Shown piece by piece: positions 12,967 through 24,590 of a stretch of 64,000 nt of DNA. The position numbers and the translations under genes are program-made. Origin of the DNA: Syngnathus acus (taxonomy: Eukaryota; Chordata; Actinopteri; Syngnathiformes; Syngnathidae); contig NC_051099.1 in the NCBI RefSeq assembly GCF_901709675.1, positions 3,348,001-3,412,000 on the forward strand, in the 5' to 3' direction. The notes under the pieces are model-generated. The model had not been told where the DNA came from. It saw nothing but the letters and a program-made list of their open reading frames with translations, and did not search any database. Positions within the stretch are counted from its first letter, which is position 1; each line of letters begins with the position of its first letter.

Positions 12967-14100
12967 AGGATCGTCTGCGGTCGGTTAGCTTAGCGCTAAG
13001 ACTAAGAGAACCAGCCATTTAACCAAGTCATTTCGTAGCTCTCCACTTGGCTGCTCGTTTCCATGACAACAGGAAGGAGCCCTTGCCCTTAATTAGCTTT
13101 GCGTGAAGCTAAGGCTAAGATACCCGACAAATTAAACGACTCCTGATGTAGCCCTCTGTGAGGATGCCTGAAGCTGTTGTGTAATGCGTTATTATATATA
13201 AAGTTGTATTGTAATTTATTGTATTAACCCGCAAAGTAAAGAGTCCTTTGGTAGCACTCCACGAGGATGCCTTTTTATTCTAAATTATAACTCAATGAGA
13301 CTGCCAACGAGTAAACATAAAGCTAACGCAGTACTTTTGACTTGTTACTAAAATGCTTACGCTTAACAAACACGTTTATTTATTTTGGTTGATTTATGTG
13401 GGGAATCTATTATTTTACCAAAATGGGAGGAAGATTATTTCTCATTGCACATTCTTATCTTTGCGTCCAAGACATTAAGTGGATTTGTAATGTCTTCTTT
13501 CAGTGTTAAATTTCAAAGCCTGAACTTTAACTCCCTACTGAATGACACTGACTCATTAAAATTGTGTTATACATTTACTTTAAATGCAACAAAAATTCTG
13601 TATCAATGTCCAAGGCCAAGCTCACAATGTCACTTAGCCCATAAAATAAAATACGTGTTCACATAAAAAACTTGACGAATAATCTAAATAGATAATAAAA
13701 GAGTTCACACGTTTTTGTGATAGGAATAACCCAAAACCAATTAAAAGAAACAGACAAAGCAAAGTGGTATTATGGCTTGGTAAATATCAATGGTTCTTAC
13801 ATAACAAAGAGAACATAATAGAGCCTTGTGCGTTTATTGCTACTGCACAGTGATGAATTTAATCACATTGTAATTTAGCAGAAATTGTGTTAAGGTTCAT
13901 GAGACGGGCAAATAAATTGAACCACCTTTTCCCACCCAAAAGAACTATCACAAAGACTTTAGCGACATCTGCAGGTGTATTCATGAAACACACGTCTTAA
14001 AAAAAAAGTTCGGAAGGCGTTGATTTAATTAATTTGATGTTGGTGATAATGAAAATCAAACTCATAAAGATTAAATTTGATCACGTAATTCTTTTGTATA
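12967..14100 (+). other. tmigd1 3' region / intergenic
   Basis: AT-rich sequence with no coding exon seen. It probably contains the tmigd1 3' untranslated region and the spacer to the pimreg promoter. The 93-residue open frame at 13385-13666 has no recognisable motif. Confidence 0.5.
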
Positions 14101-14139
14101 AAAATTGTATAAATATTTAACCCGAAACTACCGGAAGTA

Positions 14140-14273
14140 CGACTGGAGGGCGGGCTCTGTGTGTGACGTCACAGACGGGGCGTTTCCCAGCCCGCTTGGA
14201 GCTTCTGCTTCACCGCCAAATTCAAACAACAGAAGACTCGCCGAGTCTTCCACAACAAAGTGCTTCTTTTAAG
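14140..14273 (+). promoter_or_regulatory. pimreg: pimreg promoter and first non-coding exon
   Basis: A perfect CRE (TGACGTCA, 14164-14171) is followed 41 bp later by CCGCCAAA (14213-14220) joined directly to TTCAAA (14221-14226). TTCAAA is the reverse complement of the CHR element TTTGAA, and the adjacent CCGCC/TTTGGCGG resembles an E2F/CDE half. This arrangement is typical of DREAM/MuvB-controlled mitotic genes, which fits pimreg. A splice donor (AAG|GTAAGG) closes the inferred 5' untranslated exon at 14273. An acceptor at 14523 or 14524 joins it to the ATG exon. Confidence 0.55.
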
Positions 14274-14550
14274 GTAAGGAAGACATGCGTCACTTAAGAA
14301 AAATTCTTTGAATGACGTTTTTTTTCCTTAGTGATGGTGTGGGGATAGAAAACTTTTATCTTTATCTTGAAGCTAACGTTGCGTTCAGGGGCGCTGGCCA
14401 GTTTGAAAATCCCTTGTGTCCCCAAATCCCTTGTCCGGTTTTTGTTGCGTGAAAGATTAAATAAGGTATGTGCATAAAATCTAAAAAATGTATTATAAAG
14501 TTAACACTGAACCGTCCTCTTGCAGTGTTGTACGGGTGTTTTCTTCCATA

Positions 14551-16279
14551 ATGGATGGTGTGGCAAAAGCCGTAGTTGGGGTCTGGCGGGCCCAAACGGC
14601 CCCGGACGATTCGGATGCCGAGAGCTCCCCCGAGGCTCCTAAAGGCTTCCGCAAGCTATCCTCCTCATCCTCCCTCAACTCGCTGCGCATTTCCCTCCGC
14701 AAGCGCCTCCCGCTGCACGCCGTTCAGACCAATTTCCTCCAGAAGGATGCCGGTGGCGAGCCCACCAAGGATCAGCCCAAAACCGACGCCGTCCGCAAGC
14801 TGACACGCCGCGCTCGGAACTCCATCGGGGGCGTGGTTCAGGTACCTTCACTCGGGACTGAAAAACCTGCGTTCCCATCTTCATTTTCTTGACCGCCTTC
14901 TATTCAGAAGTTGCAAAGGAACAGGGAGTTCTCCCGGGACCAGTGCTTGGTGGCGACACCGGGGCGTATCAACGAGGGGGCCGACTCTGCCTCGCCGTCC
15001 ATCCAAACCCCAAGACGCACCGGCAGGTCCGCGGCCAGGACCGGACGCACACCGAGCTCCAGAGGAAAGCAGGACAACGGCGTCCTCGGGGTGAAGCACG
15101 GAGGAGGAAGAAGGCAGCTGGTTCGCATGGCGGCGCTGCGAAGCCCTTTTGCTTCTCCCAACATGAAGAACCAGAAACCGTGAGTCACGTCCACGTTTCT
15201 CCCGTATATAAATCGCTTTGACTTTTTAAACGTCTTTCCCACCACAGGAAGTTTGACCAGGATCTGGACTCGGTCTCAAGTGGACTCCGCAGGCTTAAAC
15301 GTCTATCGAAGGCCTTTGATGAGCTCATTGGAAGAGACGATAAGTAAGTGTGTGTTTGTATGTGAATGAAACATTTGTGTGCATTCGGGAGAGCCGTTGA
15401 GATTTTCCCGTCCAATCAATCCCAGCCGGCGTCTCCCGGCAATTCCCTCCCACCCCAGCACATTCTTCGCGCCTCGATTTCAAACTGAGGGGAATGAAGG
15501 GGCAGATGGGAGGGGACCCGTCCGTCTGTTTGTGTGTGCGCGCGCGCATTCTAACCAGATAAAATTCCAAGAATGTCTTTTTCCGGTCGTGCTCTTCCTG
15601 CTGTGACATTCAAAGTGCGGAATTACAGCAGTTGGCACACTTAAACATGGAATGTTGTTGTTGACCCCCCCTCCCCTCTCCCCTACAACAGGCGCTTTGG
15701 CTATTCTCAAATAGCAGAATAAGGGGAGAAGGTAAATGCATCCAAACAAATGGCAATAACTAAAAGAGGAAATTTGAGCATGTGGGAGATGCATGTGCCT
15801 GGAATTAGAACAACTTTTCTTTTACCTTCATTTCTTTACAGTGGAACCTCTACTGTTACTGAATTTACATAAAAATTCAATAAAATGGCTACTTTAAACC
15901 CAAAAACAAAATGGCGGACTTAAGGCTTTCTGGAGCTTTAGCCTTTGATTACAGTAGTGTTATTCCAAATTGACTTTTCGAGGTTTCACTGTTGTCTTTC
16001 TTTCCCACACTTTCGCATCTTAACATTGCTCGTGCGTCTCGACAGTACACTAACACCTACAAAAACTCATTGGAATATTATATTTGGATGCGTTGGTCCT
16101 TTAGGTACAACACAATGGACAAGTGCGGTTCTTTGACATACATGACGACGACGACAACGACCATAGTGATGAGGAGGAAGTTGGACCCCAGCGGGAGACT
16201 CAGCTGCTCCAACCTGAGCCACCAAGCCTCACAGGCGTCGCAGCGTTTCGGCGGATGGATCCGAGCCGTCCGCAAATGA
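14551..16279 (+). CDS. pimreg: PICALM-interacting mitotic regulator (FAM64A/CATS)
   Basis: Four coding exons: 14551-14841, 14908-15179, 15248-15343 and a last exon starting about 16105, about 277 aa in the best model (the human protein is 248). Recognised from LRKRLPLHAVQ, AVRKLTRRARNSIGGV, the block RMAALRSPFASP and the downstream helix SSGLRRLKRLSKAFDELI. These match the conserved blocks of vertebrate PIMREG in order. The protein is basic and low in complexity, with no enzyme domain. In mammals it is a nuclear protein peaking in mitosis that binds PICALM and affects the metaphase-anaphase transition. The last exon is uncertain. The acceptor at 16103-16104 (TTTAG) keeps phase and gives a Thr-run tail ending RFGGWIRAVRK. 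The overlapping frame is also open and encodes an acidic tail (HDDDDNDHSDEEE). The CHR/CDE promoter fits cell-cycle control. Confidence 0.82.
15880..15925 (+). repeat. Paired AAAATGGC module, copy 3
   Basis: AAAATGGC at 15882-15889 and 15908-15915 in the last pimreg intron. The linker (TACTTTAAACCC...) and trailing GGACTTAAGG resemble the other copies. Spacing here is 26 bp. Confidence 0.5.
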
Positions 16280-17191
16280 GGCCTTCAATAACGTCATCGT
16301 AAAGGATCTTTCATATATACCGTGTTATAGAAACCAGATGTGTTACTTGCCTGTTCGCAGTGTCGTGTGGTTACATGTTTCTCGAAGCTAATTAGGGGTC
16401 ACTATTGGTCAACTTAAGTATAGCTAACGAAAGTGGATTTGTTTTTGTGATTGTTCTTCCTCTAGCTGCTACAACCAAATGTATTAGTTACAATGTTCTT
16501 GAAACACTTTTGTTAATTAGTCATTCTTTACTGTATTTTTTAAATGAACGAGACCAAAATTGTACCCGTAGAACTAACACTAATATGTATGCATATGCAA
16601 TAATGATATTAATATTTGTCTCACTTGGTTTTATAGTATTATCCATATAAATGTGCCTTTTTATACAATTTCTAGAGGTTTTTTTTTCTATGCGTGTATA
16701 TCCTGAAGACAGATGTGAGAAAAGTAAAATGTGACCTGTGGGTGATTCGTGTTATCTACTTGTTCTGTAATGTGATTTGCATGATTTACTGTTTAGAATG
16801 AGATAATACGCCATTTTGAGCATCCAAGGACAACCTAATTACAGAAAGGGGGAAAACTTACCAAATGTGAATTAAACTGCCATTTTATAGTATATACTTG
16901 TGTGTTTTTTTCTGATGAATGCATTTAATAGATTTGCACCATATTAACATTTTATTTTACCTTTGTGCAATGTGTTCAGAGTGAATAATAATGCATTTTC
17001 CCCTGATTAATCCTTACGTAGAAAAAAAAAAGGATCCTTTAAATGCGACATTGATTAAGTTTGTCCCTTCTCGCTTACTGTGGAAAGGCCGACGCCTCGC
17101 CACAGGAAGCCCCGCCCTTTCCTCGATCTCTCCGGCTTTGTGCTGTCCACGCTGCGGCTTTCCCTACACGTTGTGACGCCGCAAAAAAACA
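16280..17191 (+). other. pimreg 3' UTR / cct8 promoter
   Basis: AT-rich pimreg 3' sequence to about 17040, then a short GC-rich stretch before the cct8 ATG containing an Sp1-type box CCCCGCCC (17110-17117). No TATA box is evident, as is usual for a housekeeping chaperonin gene. One octamer ATTTGCAT lies near 16770. Confidence 0.5.
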
Positions 17192-20100
17192 ATGGCCCTC
17201 CATATCCCTAAAGCTCCGGGCTTTGCCCAAATGTTAAAAGACGGCGCCAAGGTGAGCCTATATGTATTTTCAATTTTACGTTGGAACTCCCCCGCCATTA
17301 AGACTCGTCAAGCAACGTGCTAGCTGGTTAGCCATAGCCGCCTCGTTAGCACGTAATGTTGCATGCTCAGACCCGGAGAAAGTTCTGGAGCGTGGTCGGG
17401 ATGATGGTACCATCTAGACATCATCAACGTGCTTTACGTGTCCTGTGTGTATAATGTGAACGTACAGATCTTCATTGATGATCAGTTTTGATATGACTGC
17501 TAAAAACCAAGCTGTCATGAGTTGTGCTAATGCTAATGGAACTAAGCATGAAGGAATTTTCATTTCCCCCTATATGTTTATTGGTTAAAATAAAAAAATG
17601 TCAAGTATGTCGTATTTTTAAAAGACGAAATAATACCGGTTAATTTAGTTCAATACTATGGCCCCCAATGGAAAAAAAACTTTCTACACATCAATCACCA
17701 TTAGTAAATATGACATCATCCATTGCAGCACTATTCCGGTCTTGAAGAAGCCGTTTTTCGCAACATCCGAGCCTGTAAAGAACTTTCACAGACCACACGC
17801 TCGGCCTACGGGCCCAATGGTACGTGCCCATCCCATACACTTAATTTTACCACCCAAAAAATTAATATGGGCTATTAAATGAATGCCGTGGCCCCTTTTT
17901 TCCCCCAGGCATGAACAAAATGGTCATCAACCACTTGGAGAAGCTGTTTGTCACCAATGATGCTGCCACCATCCTCAGAGAGCTGGAGGTAGGCGTCGCC
18001 TGAGTCTGCCATCGCTGTGATATCATCGATTGATCGAGTCTGACCTGGTTCTCTGAAACCCGTTAGGTGCAGCATCCAGCGGCCAAAATGGTCGTGATGG
18101 CGTCCCACATGCAAGAACAGGAGGTGGGCGATGGCACCAACTTTGTCCTGGTGTTTGCCGGCGCGCTGCTGGAGCTTGCTGAGGAGCTCCTACGGATGGG
18201 CCTTTCCGTGTCGGAGGTGTGTTTGTGTCCCCAAAATCATGGGGACCTAATATGCAAACACTTCTCAGAGATCTTCATGATGTGACAAAATAGAATATGA
18301 TGAGGCTGCGAGCCTGCAACAAAATGTGGCCATTAACAAAATCTGGAAACGGCTTGGCCACAGGTGATCGAAGGCTACGAGATGGCGTGCCGGAAGGCGC
18401 TGGAGCTCCTGCCCGAGTGCGTGTGCTCAACAGCCAAGAACCTCCACGACCTGAAGGAAGCTTCGGCGATGATCCGCACGGCCATCACCAGCAAACAGTA
18501 CGGCAACGAAGACTACCTGGCCAACCTCATCGCACAAGCTTGCGGTGAGTACCAGCGCCCCCTTCTGGATGTCACATCACTTCACTCAATATCTCTTTTA
18601 ATGGCCTTTTCTTCCATTTTATTTCAGTGTCCATCTTCCCAGAGTCCGGCAGTTTCAATGTGGACAGCGTCCGCGTGTGTAAGATCCTGGTGAGTGTCCT
18701 CAAACGTGTGGATAGATTCTTACTTTTAGGCCTTGTTGACATTTTAACCCTCTTCTTGTCAGGGTTGCGGCGTGACGGCGTCCTCCGTGCTGCACGGTAT
18801 GGTGTTCAAAAAGGAGGCAGAGGGAGACATCACGTCGGTGAAAGACGCCAAGATCGCCGTCTTCTCCTGTCCCTTCGACTGCATGGTGACCGAGACCAAG
18901 GTGAGCCACTCATAAAATGATGATAGTTCTTTATTTAGTCCCGTAAGAAAAAAACATAAATCATGACGAGAAGTAACGACATTGTTGGGTGCAGGGCACG
19001 GTGCTGATAAACAACGCCAAGGAGCTGATGGACTTCAGCAAGGGCGAGGAGGACATGATGGAGGTGCAGGTGAAAGCCATCAAGGAGGCCGGCGCCAATG
19101 TGGTGGTGACGGGCGGCAAGGTGGCCGACATGGCGCTGCACTACGCCAACAAGTACAAGCTGATGGTGGTCCGGTAAGGAGATTAGAATCGAAGGACATT
19201 CTCACAAGATAGAAAAAAAGATTTGGAGAAAATATTTCTCTACCTCAGGCTGAACTCCAAGTGGGACCTGAGGAGGTTATGCAAGACCGTGGGCGCCGTA
19301 GCTCTGCCCAGGCTGGTGAGTCTTCCTATTTAAAAAAAATAAAATAAAAAATCTTAACCCTCTTGACTGCCCCTCTAGACTGCACCCACCCCTGAGGAGA
19401 TCGGTCACTGCGACAGCGTTTACCTGACGGAGGTGGGCGACACTCAGGTGGTGGTCTTCAAACACGGTGCGTCATTTCTCGCTATCAGCGTCTCGGCGTG
19501 ATTTAAGCTTCCAAGTGAAATGGTTTTTTTTATTTTTGACGGATCAGAGAAAGAAGACGGCGCCATCTCCACCGTGGTGATCCGAGGCTCCACCGACAAC
19601 CTGATGGATGACATTGAGCGGGCCATCGACGACGGAGTGAACACCTTCAAGGTCCTCGTTAGGGTGAGGTTTTTTTTTCCCCCTCACAATTTAGCGGTTC
19701 CTCGTACTGCTTTCGCAATTGATCTCGCCTTCTGTTTCCAGGACAACCGTCTGGTCCCCGGTGCGGGAGCCACCGAGATCGAGCTGGCCAATCGACTCAC
19801 CTCCTACGGAGAGGTGCGCGCTTCCCTTTGGACCTCCTTCAAAACATTCTTCATCATCTGACATCTTTGTCATTTTATCTCTTCCTGTTAAGACCTGCCC
19901 CGGTTTGGAGCAGTACTCCATCAAAAAGTTTGCAGATGCCTTCGAAGCGGTGCCGCGTGCTCTGGCGGAGAACTCCGGCGTGAAGGCCAACGAGCTCATC
20001 TCCAAGATGTACTCGGCGCATCATGAGGGCAACAAGAACGCGGGTTTTGATATTGAGGTGGGCCAATAAACACGGACGACAATACACTTTTCCAGGACGA

Positions 20101-20846
20101 CGACGACGACTGACTACGTGTCGTTTTTCAGGGAGACGGCCCTTCGGTGAAGGACGTGGCCGAAGCTGGCATCCTGGACCCGTACCTGGTCAAATACTGG
20201 GGCATCAAACTGGCCACTAACGCCGCCATCACAGTACTGCGAGTGGACCAGGTACGGCCTCCGAGGCGCATTTTGTCCCACGGAAGATGCAAACATTGGT
20301 CACTTCTGCGTCCGGTCCAGAGGTTTTGCGTAGCCGGTTAGCTTAGCTGTGTGTGTACGACCCAGATCATCATGGCTAAGGCCGCAGGGGGACCCAAGGC
20401 TCCCAAGCAGAGTGGCCACTGGGACAAGGACAACTGGGACGAGGAGCCCGATAAGTTTGAAACGCACTAGAAGGCGCACAGTCAGTAGGTCCTGGAACGT
20501 GTGTGCGCTCACGTGTGAAGAGTTGCCTGTCACTACTAACTTTAGTGGATGTGTTTAAGAAAAACAACAATCAAAAAAAGTGACGTCACGACAAGGGTGT
20601 GTTACGGAATGAATTCACTCAAAACAAACGCAATGACGTGATTGCATGGGCATGCAGTCGATTGGAATTGTAAGACAACAAATGAAGACCAAGAAGACTT
20701 TTGTTTCCTCAGACCTCCTTCACTTGGTCACATTATTACTAATTTGTGCTTCTGTTTGCTGTCTTTTTTTCCAGATCATCATGGCCAAACCAGCAGGAGG
20801 GCCCAAACCTCCACAGGGCAAGAAGGACTTCGATGAGGACGACTGA
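17192..20846 (+). CDS. cct8: T-complex protein 1 subunit theta (CCT8)
   Basis: Subunit theta of the cytosolic TRiC/CCT group II chaperonin, which folds actin, tubulin and other clients using ATP. Coding exons: 17192-17251, 17729-17819, 17909-17988, 18067-18216, 18364-18544, 18628-18689, 18763-18900, 18995-19173, 19249-19315, 19379-19466, 19548-19663, 19742-19813, 19893-20057, 20132-20251 and terminal 20775-20846, giving 546 aa (human 548). Phase is kept throughout. Diagnostic words: MALHIPKAPGFAQMLKDGAK, TNDAATILRELE, the nucleotide-binding GDGTN, and GAGATEIELA. The C terminus ending KKDFDEDD matches the CCT8 tail. A second terminal exon, 20366-20470, offers a different 34-residue end (separate entry). 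A poly(A) signal AATAAA lies at 20964-20969. Intron 5 carries a strong CTCF-like motif. Confidence 0.97.
18552..18568 (-). promoter_or_regulatory. CTCF-like motif in cct8 intron 5
   Basis: The minus strand reads CCAGAAGGGGGCGCTGG, essentially the textbook CTCF core. It lies just inside the intron, 8 bases after the end of exon 5, so it is not constrained by coding. Confidence 0.6.
20366..20470 (+). CDS. cct8: Alternative terminal coding exon of cct8
   Basis: After an acceptor CCCAG at 20361-20365, the frame opens with IIMAKAAGGPKAPKQSGHWD and continues with an acidic/aromatic tail to TAG, 34 residues in all. The first ten or so residues duplicate the canonical terminal exon (IIMAKPAGGPKPP). 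The rest differs, ending in DKFETH in place of the normal KKDFDEDD. Phase is identical, so either exon can follow exon 14. Splicing to this exon gives a 557-aa protein. It looks like a tandem exon duplication with divergence of the tail. Whether it is used needs transcript data. Confidence 0.75.
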   Translation: MIMAKAAGGPKAPKQSGHWDKDNWDEEPDKFETH

Positions 20847-20963
20847 TCATACCCTCCCTTTTTTTTTTATTTAAAGCTCCGCAGTTTAGTTTATTTTGTA
20901 GAAAGTCCTCACAACAACACTCGACAGAATTTGGACATGTGGCACTGTATTATGTTCCTCACA

Positions 20964-20969
20964 AATAAA
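20964..20969 (+). terminator. cct8: cct8 polyadenylation signal
   Basis: Canonical AATAAA 118 bp after the canonical stop codon, followed by GT-rich sequence. Confidence 0.75.
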
Positions 20970-21424
20970 AGGCACTTGCGCTGTCAAGTCGAGCTACATT
21001 GTGACTTTATTACACAGTGTGTGTAATGAACTATTTTTAGAGCTTCACATCGTGCATTATTTGTCGTTTCTTGTGAATTATGTATCCCTGTAGTCATTCG
21101 AAGTGGACGGTAAATGAAATTGACTGCCTGTACATCCGATGCCCTAATCTGGTAGACCAGTAGGCGGTGCTTAAACCAGTTATTTTCTTCCCGTGCTCCT
21201 ATTGGCTGACGAGCGTGAGGGCGGCTTCATTTATGGTCACGCCCACCCAGGATTAACCTTTTTTTTTTTTTAATGTCGCCATATTCTTTGCTCCGTTTTA
21301 GAGTAGATTATAGTGGCGTTTGTTCGCCTCTCCTCTCAAGGTTTACAAAACTGTTTTGGCACGAGAAGGTTCCGGAGACGCTCGACGGCACCGATGAGGC
21401 GCGCTCGCGTGTGCTGTCACGCAG
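20970..21424 (+). other. cct8-rskr spacer
   Basis: Spacer of about 450 bp holding the cct8 end and the rskr 5' region. No TATA box or clear promoter motif was recognised. Confidence 0.5.
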
Positions 21425-24400
21425 ATGGGGGCCGACGGCAGCAAGAAGGTAAACGGAGGGGGGGGGCGACATTTTGGGACGGTATGACGCTGATGATGCG
21501 GGGCTCCCGTTTCCATGGTGATCATTATTCCTGCAAATACGAGTTTTTGAATGTACTTTGCGGTACTTTGGTCAATGAGACGGCAATATTTTGTATGTTT
21601 CTAGTAGTCTCAGTGATGGTATCCTCCACGCTCCGTTACACATACACTGCACATCTGCCGTGTGGCCCGCAGGCGGCAGTCACGTGACTAACACGTCATT
21701 CAGTACACACTCGTTGAGCCGTTTCGAATATAAGGGGAAATCATGTTTGATGAATTTGTTTGCTACACTGCTCCTTTTTTGACTTCCCAAACTACTCCAC
21801 CAGAAGCCGGCTGATAGCCGCGAGGAAGAGCCCTTCTCATCAGGCTGGCGTGGCTTCCTGTCCAGCATGGGCCTGTCGCTGCCTGCAACCTTGTGCCGCC
21901 TGGCGCCGCCCGCTTTGCGCCTGGGTCGCCGGCCCATGCTCCAAGGCAGGGCGCCTGACATCCCAGAACACGTCCTGAGGCTGGCAGGGGTGGGCCCAGA
22001 CAAGTTGAGATCCGAATGGAGCCTGCCGGGCTTCGTCGCTATGTTCCTACCCGAGTTCCCCCACAGGGCTGCGCCGGGACAAGAACACTTTCAGGTGGAT
22101 TCTTTTTTTCATGCCTTGCATGTGCTTGTGTTCAAAAGTATATTGTTGCTCTGTCAGGTGTTAGGTTACATCGCCAAAGGTTCTTTCGGACCCATCTTGA
22201 AGGTGAAGGACAAGGCCAGACAGAGAACGTATGCCGTCAAAGTGGGTCTCAACGATCACTCAAATAATTCCAAACAATTCGAATTATGTACTGAAAGTGT
22301 TGTGACGACATTGTGCCGGTCTGCAGGTGATTCCCAAATCTGAAATCCTCCGATTAGGCGTGCTGGAGCAGTCAAAAGAAGAGGTGATAGTTCAGGTGAG
22401 TACTTCTCGAGTTCTCGTCAGGGAGAAAAGAATTTCCCCGCTAGTTGTAGCCTCTACTCCCGTCGGAGCCGAGCGGCGGCACAACTCTTTGAATTTTCCC
22501 CTCAGCGTCAGATTCGCCACCCGTTTGTGCACGACCTGCAGGACTGTTGGCAGACGCAGCGCCACCTCTACATTAGTGAGTCAGCCACAGAGCAATGAAC
22601 CCCCCCACCCCAAAGAACCCCCACCTTCAACATCCACACCTCACCCCTGAACCGACAATTTTCCCCAATCCCGAGGCTCACAAAATTGTGCTGTCTTGAC
22701 TCCATCTTCTTTTGCTTTTTCTCGTGACCCCCCCCTCCGTTCAATTATCCAGTGACTTAGAAAGTGTGACCTATTTTGTTTTACTGCCCGCCCCCACTCT
22801 GTGAACAAGAGCACATCCACTGGCCCTCTGGACTTCAGCGAACCCCTCTATCCCCCTCCCCACTGTTGTGCTTGGGAATCACATCCCTAATGCACGAAGT
22901 GAGTGTATGCAGACCCCAGTGAGCCGCATCATATGATTATTATAATGTGATTAAACCTTTGATATTCATGTTAACTGGCACTGTGCACAATAGAAACGAA
23001 TACAAGGAAAAAGTCATCCTACATGCAAAAGCATCATAACAATCTAGCCTTTTATTCACGATATCTAAGATGAGCTTTGTCGCCACCTGGCGTTTCGGAG
23101 GCTCATTGCTATTTCACCCAATGTGTGAAAAATGTGGACGTTTAATTACGTCTTCTGCCTTTTAGTGTGCGACTACTGCAGCACTGGTGACCTTTACACC
23201 TACTGGCAGATGATTGGACTCTTCGCAGAGGACACGGTGCGGGTGTTTGCCGCCGAGCTGGGCTCTGCGCTGGGTGAGCTCACGTTTGGACTAATTATAA
23301 AGATGGTCATGTAATTAAAACAAAGGGCAGCTCCCATGTTGTTAAATGTGGAGCAAGTTTATTAACATTTCCTCTTTTTTTCCTCTGTAGGATTTCTTCA
23401 CGACTTTGGTGTCATCCATAGAGATGTGAAGGTATGAAAGTTGATTTTTGCCTCAAAGTCATTGATTGATACATGTATCTCTCAATTCCTTCCAGATGGA
23501 GAACATCTTGCTGACCGACAATGGTAAGTCAACTAATGTCCAGCAGAGGGCAGCAATGTGCCATTTTGTAAACTTCCAGAACCTTCCTGACATCTGCTTA
23601 TTGGTCATCAATACGAATGACAGTCCGCTTCAGAGGTTCATGAGAATTAATGGTGCATTCCAGGACACCTCCGTCTGGCCGACTTTGGTTTGTCCCGCCG
23701 CCTGGAGCGAGGAGGTCGAGCTTTCACCATCTGCGGCACCATCCAGTACATGGGTGAGGAACAACCCGCCACATCATTCTATGAGGGCATTGTGAGCACG
23801 CTCTGTTTGGACCGCAGCCCCCGAGGTGCTGAGCGGCGGTCCGTACAACCACGCGGCCGATTGGTGGTCGCTGGGCATCCTGCTATTCTCGTTGGCTACC
23901 GGCAAGGTGATGTCGTCATGGAAACTGGAAAAGTTTTCATACCAGTCATGGTGTTGATGCTTGAATTTCTCCTTAGTTCCCCTTGCCGCCAGAGCCGGAC
24001 CACTGTGGCATGCTGAGGAGGGTGCGGGCTTTCCCCTATGAAATGCCCCTCAGCCTGAGCCCCCCTTTGGCCATGCTCATCACAGAGGTGAGCACAGTTA
24101 AAGAACATCTATTTCTCCTTCTTGGGTTATTTTCACACTCTCTCTGTACAGCTACTGTGCAAAATGCCCGCCCGCCGACTTCGCACCCTGGATCGTTTCC
24201 AACGCCAGACCTTCTTCCGTGGACTCAGCTTTGACCAAAACCTGCTGCAGCGCCACCCTGTGGAGGTAATTGAATCTAAAGTACGGTACAGCAACTGTTA
24301 CAACCCAGCCTTTCTTCCCAGGTGATCCTGGAGCTGAGGGAGCGACCCGACCGTGCAGCCAAAGCCCGCCGAGGCCTCACGCTTTCACTGCAGCCACTCA

Positions 24401-24492
24401 AAGGCTTCGAGTACGACTCGTTACTCGGGCCGCCAAACACGCCCGATGCGCAGGTGCAGGAAGCTGGCCCGCGTAAGGAGGTGTTTGTCTGA
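21425..24492 (+). CDS. rskr: Ribosomal protein S6 kinase-related protein (RSKR / SGK494)
   Basis: AGC-type Ser/Thr kinase-like protein, 429 aa in 13 coding exons: 21425-21448, 21804-22094, 22158-22241, 22327-22395, 22506-22575, 23166-23273, 23391-23431, 23496-23523, 23664-23753, 23818-23906, 23977-24087, 24152-24265 and 24322-24492. The kinase domain starts near residue 106. Visible motifs are the Gly-rich loop (GYIAKGSFG), the ATP lysine in YAVKV, the catalytic HRDVKMEN, DFGLSRR, the activation loop ending CGTIQYMAPEV and DWWSLGILL. All key residues are present, so catalysis is expected. The order and wording match vertebrate RSKR ([24 protein letters not shown]). The start MGADGSKK has Gly2 and Ser6, a plausible N-myristoylation signal, as in the human MGAVSC start. 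Substrates are unknown to me. Intron 5 (22576-23165) has a C-rich stretch. It sits beside aldoc and pigs, as in human 17q11. Confidence 0.93.
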
Positions 24493-24550
24493 TTCCGTCA
24501 ATCGAGACAGCTTGCATCACTACGGAACAGACTTTGCAAGGTTTTTGTTA

Positions 24551-24590
24551 ACAAAATGGCGGGTCCATCCCTAAAATGGCCACGTCAAGA
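24551..24590 (+). repeat. Paired AAAATGGC module, copy 4
   Basis: AAAATGGC at 24553-24560 and 24573-24580, 20 bp apart, just 3' of rskr. A lone inverted half follows at 24767-24774. Confidence 0.45.
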
